A DNA stretch of 64,000 bases, taken from assembly GCA_045837725.1 (NCBI GenBank), contig JBEWZL010000289.1, forward strand, positions 1-64,000, written 5' to 3'. This DNA is from Vermamoeba vermiformis (lineage: Eukaryota; Tubulinea; Echinamoebida). The position numbers and the translations under genes are program-made. The notes under the pieces are model-generated. The model saw nothing but the letters and a program-made list of their open reading frames with translations, ran no database searches and was not told where the DNA came from. This document shows, piece after piece, positions 1 through 9,590 of the stretch (position 1 is the stretch's first letter; each line of letters starts with the position of its first letter).

Positions 1-1
1 A

Positions 2-1096
2 TCCACATCTTCCTCAAGTCATCCCTCGGCAACGAGTGATGGAGCAGCGAGCGTCCATAAAAAGATTAAAGGCCTCGGAGATGACTGGGCGAGTATTAGC
101 GCCGACGACTATTATTCACCAGAGATCTTGGCCAATAAAATGTTTCCGTTCCCGAAAAATGCTAGCGGCGTAAGTAGATTAATTCTAAAATTATTAAGAT
201 AATACTGCATATTTTTTGGCTATTTTTAAAGCTAATCCTTGTATTATATAGACGATCAGACTGCCTGTCAAGCTCTTCATCTCTTCAATTACTCCGTCTC
301 TTGTAAATATGGCGAAAGTCCTCAATTTCTTCAAGAAAGGTTCACTAATATTTGGAGCATCGCACGTAGGATTGCAATTTGGTTCCGTTGTAAGTTAAAA
401 TTTAATTCTTTTGCTCGATCTGATCACTTTCTGATTTTAAGGTCATTGATTGGAACGAAAGCAGCCTTGTACATATTGGAGAGTTAAAGTCTAAGACAGC
501 TACAATATTATTTGATGTTCACGATTCAGTCCAAGTCGTTTACACTCCTGAACTGGAACAAAAGGTCAGCCAAATCCGCTAAAAGTGATTACAAAGATTG
601 ACAGTAGCTTTTAGGCTGTGGAATTTGTACAAAAATGGAACTCTACGATCAAATACTCGCAGACAGAGTGGAACTGTCACAAGTTCGTCAAAGATTTTTT
701 GGATCAAGTCCTCAGCTTGTCGCTTTCGACTTGTTTCCAGGGTATTCTTGGTAAGTGCTATATTTAATGTTCTAATTTTAGCATTATTTCTCATTATTCT
801 CTTTAGGCGAATATATTGAATCGTGTATCATCACCAAAGGCGATCCAAAGCCACGTCTCAAGTCGAAAAACCATGGAGTATTAACATTCGGCACGCACCA
901 AGACTTGGAGCGAATAGAGCGCGAAAGAGAAGAGGACAAAGACAAGCCTGAAGATCAGCAACGTTGGAAATTTACTCCTGAAGAGCTCAAATTGATGAAA
1001 GTGTTTCATCGAGGCTTTCAAATGCGCGAAGCAGTTTCTGGTCATTATGTCAATTGTTATTACGGCAATCCGACTGGCGCATTGGAGATCCTGTAA
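2..1096 (+). CDS. Permuted papain-like (LRAT/PPPDE-like) protein, 5' partial
   Basis: The gene runs in from the left edge; its start is outside the window. I read exons 2-169, 252-389, 442-564, 615-750 and 807-1096, all with GT-AG introns and matching the exon structure of the complete paralogue at 8365-9544. The visible protein has a Ser/Pro-rich low-complexity N-terminus, then a domain with the motif HVGLQFG followed about 80 residues later by EWNCHKFVKDF. A His first and a Cys in an N-C-x-x-F context second is the order known in circularly permuted papain folds (LRAT, PPPDE, NlpC/P60 relatives). I infer a thiol hydrolase or acyltransferase from this; family membership is not proven. The C-terminus is charged and ends with a conserved block (LMKVFHRGFQ). 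No signal peptide or membrane segment is seen in the visible part, so it is probably cytosolic. Confidence 0.7.
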
Positions 1097-1205
1097 CGGA
1101 ACAGTCTCCGACTATTTATTTGTACAATACTCTAAAGAATAATGCTTTGTTGTTACCTTCAACGACAATATATTATTTTAAAATTGTTGAAATGAACTGG
1201 CCGAA

Positions 1206-1238
1206 CTATTTGCCCGGATGTCACATTTGTCTCGTCAC
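1206..1238 (+). promoter_or_regulatory. Upstream block shared by MYRF-LRR genes 1 and 2
   Basis: CTATTTGCCCGGA (1206-1218) and CTCGTCAC (1231-1238) lie upstream of the ATG at 1286. The same two words occur in the same order upstream of gene 2 (3862-3874 and 3891-3898, ATG 3927). CTCGTCAC alone recurs upstream of gene 3 (12863-12870, ATG 12897). It may be a shared promoter element or merely left over from duplication. Confidence 0.35.
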
Positions 1239-1285
1239 ATCTTAAGTGCGCACACAAAACCGCCATTCAATCAATTTCGGTAAAG

Positions 1286-3689
1286 ATGGCACACAGTGCA
1301 CGTATTCGTAACCTATTCGATCTTTTCGTTCCTCTCAACGGTCCTGCTAATCTGGAAGCGGTTCCTTTGCTTGGAACGAATTTTGGATTTGCGTTGGGTC
1401 TCAAAAACAACGATGAAAATTGCCTTCAATACCACATTCAACTAGCTTTTAAACATCCGAGAACAGGTGAAGACGTTGCGTTGACCAACTGCTTCGAGTG
1501 GGCGAAGAGAAACGCAATTAGATTTCAACGCTCGGAGGAAACACAAGAAGTCGAGGGAATAATAGTTAAGATTAAATTACCGCCCAAAGTATTCGATTTC
1601 AGAAAGCATAGAACACAACAAACGCGAATTCAAGTGAATGAAATCAAAAATGGTCAGATCATCAAACAAGCATTCAGCAACATCGTCCAAATATTACCTA
1701 AAAGTCGGACCTCGCATACAGACTCTACGGGTAAGCGATTTAACATTTTTAAGAATTTTTTAAGATAAAGATACGTTTAATTAGCTCGTCTGCGGAATCT
1801 GCGCTAACGATTCACTTTAGTACTTATACCAGTTTTATGGATGCAAGACGTTATTCCATTGAGCCCTGTTTCACCGCTGAACCTTTCTTCGTATGTGGCG
1901 GAAAGTCCGGCGGACGAGATCGAGAACCTAGGAGACATCGACCCACTGCTGCCCACGTAAGTTTCTTCTGACCGTGAATTCCTTACCTAACGTTTATGTG
2001 TAGCCCGTATAATTACGATGCAGAGCTACAGTACCTATCAAGAACAACAATACCGGCGAGCAATACATGGTACTTTACAACGGCAACGCAGAAGTCGTTG
2101 GTAACTTCAGAGCATTGAACTTCTACAAGTCATCAGACATCAATATCAAAGAGGACATCAGGCTGCTCGTTGAAGGTACGTACGGTGCAGGACAAGCACT
2201 ACTGCACGAGCTGCTACTTCGTGTACCAATTGACTAACACGTGTCATATCTCTCCTTCAGACCGCGATTGCCGTGACACGTTGCTTCAAATCGACGGAGT
2301 AAACTACAAGTTCAAGCAAGGAGTGCATCCAGACACGAACAGACGATTTGTTGGCTACATTGCACAACAAGTGGAGAGTGTTGTTCCTGAAGCTGTTCAG
2401 CTCATTGATGGTAAGTTCTATTGTCTCGTTTATACTCATATCGACTATGAAACTAATACAGAGCATACTTAGGTATTCTTCATGTCGACTATGAGTCTCT
2501 GATTCCATATCTGAGCGAGTCAGTTCGTGCCAACTATGGTGACATCAACGATCTTCGCTCAAAGACAGAACGAATTCAACGAACTATTGACGAGATGTAC
2601 GAGCAATTTATCCGTAAGACAGAGTCTCCTCAGCAAACTTCGACGTCATCAAAGCCTCAACGTGCATCACGAGTGAAAAAACTTGTTCTGCTTAGCGTCA
2701 TTTCGGTTACAGTATTGGTCGCTATACTTGCCACGTTGGCCTTCATTGGTGTGATCCCTATCCAAAACTTTGGTGGCTCGCAAGACGACACACCACCAAG
2801 CCCAGACTCGAAGTTTCCACCAGAGTTCAGCGTCGCTTGGAAAGATTTATATAGTTCAACGAATGGTGACACGTGGCTGAGAAAAGACAATTGGCTCAAC
2901 GAACAAATATCAATTTGCGAGTGGTACGGCGTGAAGTGCATCGAACAACAGCGTTACTTGAACGGAACTGCGGTGACATATAATTTCATTCACATCTCAT
3001 TGGACAACAACAACTTGACTGGCACATTGCCCTCGTCATTGAACAATATCACGTGGCTTCAAAGTCTCGCTCTGCGGAACAACTCGTTGACTGGAACCAT
3101 CCCTGAAGAATTCGCGAAGATTGAAAACTTGGAAGTTCTAAGATTGTCGAGCAACAGATTGACGGGAACGTTGCCTAATATGGCTAAATTTTCCAAGTTG
3201 ATAGTGCTGGATCTGAACAGAAATCAGTTCTACGGCACATTCCCGAAAGATTTCTTCGACAACGATCACATCAATGAAGTCTACTTGGCAAACAATCAGA
3301 TCGAAGGCCCCATACCAGGGCATAGCCGACTAAAAGTGCTGGATCTGAGTTCAAACCGCATCAACGGATCTCTTCCCTTCTTAAGCGTTGCATTGGAATA
3401 CCTCGATTTATCCAACAATAGGATTGAAGGCGAGGTCTTAGCGTCAACTGCAAACGCGATCCATCTCAACTTGGCGAACAACAGATTCAGCGGTCATTTT
3501 ACAATGTCAGCCGAACAATTCATCAAAATGAGGTACCTTAATATTTCAAATAATATGCTTCGTACTTGGCAAGACGAGTACCCTCGCGTGCCTGAGAACG
3601 GGTTCCGATGCGACGCAAGTAATAATCAGTTTGCTTGTCCGTTGGGATCGGTTTATATCGAACATATTTGTCGTGCTACTTGTAAATAG
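1286..3689 (+). CDS. MYRF-like autoproteolytic membrane protein with LRR ectodomain (paralogue 1)
   Basis: Exons 1286-1730, 1821-1956, 2024-2175, 2261-2410 and 2473-3689 give an intact 699-residue protein. Residues 1-145 form a beta-rich domain of unknown family with basic patches (WAKRNAIRF, FDFRKHR). An acidic, Pro/Ser-rich linker follows. Residues about 225-335 are a Peptidase_S74/MYRF chaperone domain with SSDINIKEDI (predicted catalytic Ser231 and Lys236, spaced as in MYRF), GYIAQQVESVVPEAV and DYESLIPYL, then a coiled coil. One transmembrane helix lies near 365-387. The rest is a plant-type LRR ectodomain opened by a capping block (NGDTWLRKDNWL, CEWYGVKC). MYRF proteins trimerise, self-cleave before this Ser and release an N-terminal transcription factor; by inference this is an LRR receptor that does the same. 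The AG at 2003 gives a frameshift, whereas the AG at 2023 keeps the frame. Confidence 0.82.
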
Positions 3690-3926
3690 GATCATAATTA
3701 AATAGTGTAGATATTAGGCTCCTGCTGATTTAAAATTCAGCTAGATCAAGACTTACTTACCGACGAAATAGCTGAATAGATTAACGATCAGGTTCGCCAA
3801 AGTACTTTAAAATAATTCCGGCCTTTTTCAAGTAAAATGATGCAAAATCTGATAGGACTGGCTATTTGCCCGGAAGGGAATCAACTGGCACTCGTCACTT
3901 TTTTACTATGTATTGATCATCAACAA

Positions 3927-6455
3927 ATGGCACACACCGCTCGCATTCGGAACATATTTGATTTGTATATTCCTCTAAGTGGTCCCGCGAATCTCGAATC
4001 TGTTCCGTTGTTGGGGAAGAATTTTGGATTTGCTTTGGCCGAGAAAAATAACGATGAAAGCAGCCTACAGTACCATATAACACTTGTTTATAAACAGCCT
4101 CAAACTAACGAAGAAGTTTCATTGCCAAACTGCTTCGTTTGGGCGAAGAGAAAACCAATAAGATTTCAACGCTCTGAGGAAACACAAGAAGTTGAAGGAA
4201 TAGTCGTAAGAATTAAGCTTCCAGCCAAATTGTTCGATTTTCGAAGATACAAAGCCCGAGAAATACGAATTCAAGTGAATGAAATCAAAAATGGCCAGAT
4301 CATAAAACAAGCATTCAGCAACATCGTCCAAATATTACCAATAAATCGCCAAGGGAGCTCCGACTCAACGGGTAAGCAATTGGATCAAGTTAAAAATATT
4401 TTCGGCAGGCGTACGCCAAAAAATACGAAAATATGTATTTTCTCGTGGATTTACTCACCGGTTTATTGTTAAGCTTTTATCCCCGTGTTTTGGGTACCAG
4501 ATTTCGTTCCGACATCACCTTTAAGCCAAGTTTCGCCCAATCTTTCGGCTTATGTTGAAGAAAGTCCACACGAGTCTTTTTATGTTGACTACAACCAAGC
4601 GAGCTATTCTAACGAAGACTCGGGGCAAGGTTATTCGCAGACCAATCAGATGTATCCCTACGATCAGTCAAAGTAAGTTTTCACATCCGTTTTTTACGGC
4701 TATTAACTGCTTCGTAGCGCTATCGAATTGCAATATTTGCCCAAGAACAACAACAACGATACAGAGCTACAGTATATAGCGAGCAACAACAATGGCGAGC
4801 AATACATGGTACTTTACAACGGCAATGCAGAAGTCGTTGGAAACTTCAGAGCATTGAACTTCTACAAGTCATCAGACATCAATATCAAAGAGGACATTAG
4901 GCTGCTCGTTGAAGGTACGTAGGATGTGCTGGATAGTACATGTTGAAGCTCTACCAGACACATGGGATCGCGTGTAACATTTGACTGACACGCGTCATTT
5001 ATGTACTTTAGATCATGACTGCCGCAATACTCTACTTCAAATCGACGGTGTCAAGTACAAGTTCAAGCAAGGAGTGCATCCAGACACGAACAGACGATTT
5101 GTTGGCTACATTGCACAACAAGTGGAGAGTGTTGTTCCTGAAGCTGTTCAGCTCATCGATGGCGAGTTCTATTGTCTCATTTATGCTCATATTGACTATC
5201 AAACTAATTGCGGTCACACTTAGGTATTCTTCACGTTGACTATGAGTCTCTGATACCATATCTGAGCGAGTCAGTTCGTGCCAATTATGGTGACATCAGT
5301 GATCTTCGATCGAAAACAGATCGAATCCAACGAACTATTGACGAGATGTACGAGCAATTTCTGCAAAAAGACAACGCTGCTAAGCAATACTCAACGCCGT
5401 CACGCAATAATAATAACTATCAACGCGGATCACGAACGAAAAAGATCGTGCTCCTTGCAGTTAGCTGTGTAACGATTCTAGCCACCGTCCTCATGGCACT
5501 GGCATTCGCTGGAGTTATTCCGCTCCACAGCGCCGAGCAAGATGATTTTAAAATTCCGCCGGAGTTCGTTACGGCTATGAAAGATTTTTATGTTGCAACA
5601 AACGGTGACACGTGGCTGAGAAAAGACAATTGGCTCAACGAACAAATATCGATCTGCGAGTGGTACGGCGTTAAATGCGAGAACACGTGGCATTATTTCG
5701 ACGAGCTTACGAACGGCACTATGCCACGCGAGTTGTGGACCAACATTCACATTTGGCTGGACAACAATAACTTGACTGGCACATTGCCATCGTCACTGAA
5801 CAAAATCACGTGGCTTAGTAGTCTTGTACTGCGGAACAACTCGTTGACTGGCACTATAACTGACAAATTTGGACAGCTTGACAGATTGACAGAGCTAAGG
5901 CTTGCGGACAACAGTCTCACGGGATCACTTCCAAATATAGTAAAATATCCTGAACTGCGCGTGCTCGATCTGAGCAGAAACAAATTCTACGGCACACTTC
6001 CCGAACATTTTCTCAGTGGCGAATGGATTGCGGAAGTGAACTTGGCAAACAATCAGATCGACGGAACAATTCCGGACTGTCGAATGATTGACACGCTGGA
6101 TCTGAGTTCAAATCGATTCAATGGAACACTGCCGTACTTTGGATTCGGTCTAAAGTACCTCAATTTGGCGAACAATATGCTGACAGGCGACTCATTTGCC
6201 GCGACCAGATCCGACTCATTAGTTCATCTCGATTTGTCCAATAATCAGCTCAACGGAGATTTCCATCTTTTACCGGTTGCATTCAACCAAATGGTCTACC
6301 TTGATATTTCAAACAATCGATTTCGGAAGTGGGATGAGGTCACTGTTTTACCAGAAAATCTGGCTGTTTGTTCAGCGAGTAACAACCAGTTTGTATGTCC
6401 GTTAGGATCTGATTGGATGCAGAACAAATGCTTTGCGACGTGTAGAGCCACTTAA
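3927..6455 (+). CDS. MYRF-like autoproteolytic membrane protein with LRR ectodomain (paralogue 2)
   Basis: Exons 3927-4371, 4474-4672, 4718-4914, 5012-5161 and 5224-6455 give an intact 740-residue protein, closest to paralogue 1. I chose the ATG at 3927 because its MAHTARIRN start aligns exactly with MAHSARIRN of paralogue 1; an in-frame ATG at 3837 is less likely. The N-terminal beta-rich domain is followed by a Tyr/Asn/acidic linker that could be an activation region. Then come the S74 domain with the Ser-Lys dyad (SSDINIKEDI), a coiled coil (RIQRTIDEMYEQF), a basic stretch, one transmembrane helix (ending LAFAGVIPLHS) and an LRR ectodomain with repeated LxLxxNxLxG units and a C-terminal Cys cap (FVCPLGS). 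Intron 4 starts with GC instead of GT. Predicted orientation: N-terminus cytosolic, LRR outside or luminal. Confidence 0.82.
5162..5223 (+). other. GC-AG intron inside the S74 domain of paralogue 2
   Basis: All four MYRF-LRR paralogues carry a 62-nt intron here. Three begin with GT (2411, 14120, 16891), while this one begins GCGAGT and ends CTTAG. The flanking exons (ATCGATG and GTATTCTTCA) join in the same phase as in the paralogues, so this is a rare-donor intron rather than loss of splicing. Confidence 0.75.
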
Positions 6456-6773
6456 TTATCCGCCATAATGAGTTGATGGCAATCATCGAATGTACAGTTT
6501 TAATAGTGTAATTAAATTTCAGTTTTATTTTGTTCTAATTAATTCTTTTGGCGATAACGCGTTTAACAATTCTTCCGTAAAAAACGTACAAGTTCGAACA
6601 AAATAACTTCGACTTACATTGGAAAATTATTCAGCCTTCATCTGGAGGTATATAGTGCAGTTTACCTACTATCGTTGTGGTACTTTTTGGATGGCGAATT
6701 CGCTTTAAACGTTGACAGGTGTCGCCGGCGAAGGAAAAATTCTTTATTATGCACATCGTATCCTTCAAGGCTA
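6456..6773. other. Intergenic region between converging genes
   Basis: This is AT-rich sequence between the stop of MYRF-LRR 2 and the stop of the patatin gene on the other strand. I see only 3'-UTR-like sequence, with no credible open frame or RNA. Confidence 0.5.
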
Positions 6774-8074
6774 TTATTCCTCGCTGACTAATGACACAAC
6801 GAGTTCATTAATTTGATCCTCATTGTCCTGGATGTACTCCAACACGAGCTTTTGCAGCAAAGCTAGCGTGGGTGCGTCGACCACATCCAGCGGATAAGAC
6901 TGCGGCATATCAACATTGAGCCTAAAATATTTGGTAGTTGCATAACGAGGATTATTTTGCAATTGTTTTTTGACTCGTTCATGAATCAACTCGCTGCTGG
7001 TCGCGATCTTCAAAGCTTCTTGGACCGTGTTGGAAATGAGTCCTGAGACTGATACGCTTCGTTGTCGTACGTCGTCCTTGCCTAAATATAGGCCAGTGCC
7101 TATTGATACGATTGAAGCTGGTGGCAGATCCGGCCATAAATTGCAACTTTCGTCCATCGCGAGCTCCGTTGGATTGTTTGCTAAGAATCCGCCGTCTTGA
7201 TAAATATTATCGCCTAATAATAGCATAGTTTAGTAATGCTAATTTATTAATACAACAGTATTACTAGCGCTTACCTTTTTTGTAATTCTGAAAATAGATC
7301 GTGGCAGCGGATGTAGCCCGAAGAGCCTCCCAAACGTCCCATTCAGCTGAATTTGGAGTATAATTGCCTAATAAAACGGGTGTTGGATTGTTTGGATTGG
7401 TATAATCTGTTGCTACGACGAAGGCCTAATCAAAAAAGAATTAGAAAGTCGGATCGGATTTGAAGTTTTTGTTTAAATCAACTTACGTAAGGGTATTGTA
7501 CTGTATTCAATTTGACATTATCCCCGACAATAGCTTTCAGTATACTTTCATAATTAGCAACGTCGTATAATTCGTTCGCAGTTGACAGACTGCTGATTTT
7601 TGCGATTGCTCCTCGTGAAAAGATTTTTGAGCCTTAAGATAATATTAATTATAGTTGAATATGAATTTCATACTATGATCAATCAGCTTACCAACTTCTT
7701 TGTACATTTTTTCCGCATCAGTGCCTGACATTGCTTTGTAAACGAGCGCAAAACTCAATAAACCTCCCGTGCTCGTGCCGCAAATTAAATCAAATAAATC
7801 TCCAATCTAAAATAAATAATTAATAATTAATTTGGACGTTCAGAAATAAATAAAGAATTACCTTTTTTCCGGCTCTCTTCTCGATCTCCTTCAAAAATTC
7901 AGCTTCTATTATTCCTCGCATGCCTCCTCCATCTAGGCATAATATTCGTGGCTTTCGTGTCGTGGAATGCTCGCGTTGTGCTAAACTGGATTTGCTCGCA
8001 AAAGAAGCAATTCTAATATTGTGATGCTGGCCACTATTAGGTGAGGGACTTGGTGCAGGAGAGACGTTGCCCAT
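6774..8074 (-). CDS. Patatin-like phospholipase
   Basis: Five exons on the minus strand (8074-7862, 7806-7692, 7632-7487, 7425-7275, 7213-6774) encode 354 residues with a clean frame. After a low-complexity N-terminus the patatin signature is complete: the oxyanion-hole loop CLDGGGMRG near residue 50, the nucleophile elbow GTSTGG (Ser83), and the catalytic Asp in the DGG motif QDGGFLANNP near residue 215. Patatin enzymes use this Ser-Asp dyad to hydrolyse acyl chains from phospholipids or galactolipids (iPLA2-type). There is no signal peptide or transmembrane segment, so it should act in the cytosol or on the inner face of membranes. The start ATG at 8074 is followed by a Ser/Pro-rich leader that resembles the one in the neighbouring gene at 8365. 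The two genes diverge from about 290 bp. Confidence 0.9.
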
Positions 8075-8364
8075 GGTGCGCGAAAATTAAATAAAATTGA
8101 ATTTGATCTGATGTTGTGTCAATTGTTTCTTTGGGCGGGCAATCTCCGCAGATTGATTTTATACCGAATATTCGCGGACAGAGCGAATTTCAACCAATAG
8201 GGACTTCTGATGGTTAATAAAGAATAGAATTATCACATTCCAAACCGTAAAAAGCGATTCTAACAATTGTCCCTTTCGATCGAAATTTTAACTTGTGTCC
8301 TGTTTGGTCATTTTTACAATTTACCCGTGTAATAGCAACAACATATAACATAGTATAATTAACA

Positions 8365-9544
8365 ATGGGCAATCTCTTCTCTGCCTCACCTACGCCTCAG
8401 CCCTCAGGCCCATCCGCTTCCAATTCTCCAACACAACCGTCTAATGCCTCGAGTACCGACGAAACAGCCAAAGTTCATAAGAAAATTCTACTATTAGGCT
8501 CAAATTGGGAGAATATTAGCGCTGATGAATATTACAATGCTGAAATTTTAGGAGCCAAGATCTTCCCGTTTCCAAAGAATACAAATAATGTAAGTAACCG
8601 CAATTGCAAATTCAATTATATACACCAAAATTAATTAAATACTAATTTTGCATTATATTTTTGATTTAATAGAGGATCGTGCTGCCTGTCAAAATTTTTA
8701 TTTCAAATATTACTCCCGCGATGACAAATATGGCGAAAGCATTAAGATTCTTCAAAAGCGATAGTCTATTATTTGGTCCTGCTCATGCAGGCATTCAATT
8801 CGGCAATGTGGTATGTAAATTTCAATTCTTCGTTGCGCGATCAAAAAAAATAACGCATCCAGGTCATTGATTGGAACCAAAGCAGTCTCGTACATATTGG
8901 AGAATTAAAATCATCGACAGCTACAGTATTATTCGAGATTCATGACTCCGTTCAAGCATTGTACACTCCCGAGCTCGAACAAAAGGTACTCGATCTGATT
9001 CAATTTCGATTAAAAGCGAATTTATTCTTAATATATTCCTTTAGGCCGTTGCTTTTATCCAAAAATGGAACGCATCGAAGAAATACTCGTACGGAACTTG
9101 GAACTGCCACAGATTCGTCAAAGACTTTATGGAAGAAGTCCTCAGTATGTCGCTTCACCAATGTTTTAAAGGCGCTCTTGGTACGTATACAATATACCAA
9201 TATTTTATCAATATGAAATCATTATTAACGCTATTCTAGGCGAATACATCGAATACGTTATTTCCACCGGAGATCCGACACCTCGCCTCAAGTTAACGAA
9301 CTATGCCGATAAGATTATCACTTTTAAGACCCACGCTGACTTAGAGGTCATCGAGCACGAGCGCTACGAAGAAGAGCGGAACAATGTGCCTGTTGTCAAT
9401 CGCAAGTGGAACTTGACCAAAGAGGAGGTCAAGCTGATGAAAGTTTTTCACCGTGGATTTCAACTGCAAGAAGCTGCACGCGAAATCTCGTTTGATTGTT
9501 TCTACGGCAATCCAACCATGACGTTAGAAGTGCTTAATAGTTAA
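8365..9544 (+). CDS. Permuted papain-like (LRAT/PPPDE-like) protein
   Basis: Exons 8365-8589, 8673-8810, 8863-8985, 9045-9180 and 9240-9544 encode 308 residues. The protein begins MGNLFSAS; Gly2 followed by a short hydrophobic/Ser context may be an N-myristoylation site, which would place it on membranes. The core contains HAGIQFG (candidate catalytic His), VIDWNQSSLVHIGEL, and TWNCHRFVKDFM (candidate catalytic Cys). This order matches permuted papain folds such as LRAT and PPPDE. The C-terminal third is charged and conserved with the paralogue at 2-1096. A polyadenylation-like AATAAA follows at about 9569. The substrate is unknown, and a peptidase, deubiquitinase-like or lipid acyltransferase role are all possible. 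Confidence 0.72.
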
Positions 9545-9590
9545 GAGTAATAATAACCGTTTACATGTAAATAAAAACTTTTGTTCACAG

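Noticed and set aside
3837-3926. Upstream in-frame ATG of paralogue 2 as the true start
   Set aside because: The extra 30 residues have no counterpart in paralogue 1, whose start aligns with the ATG at 3927, and the shared promoter words fall inside this stretch.
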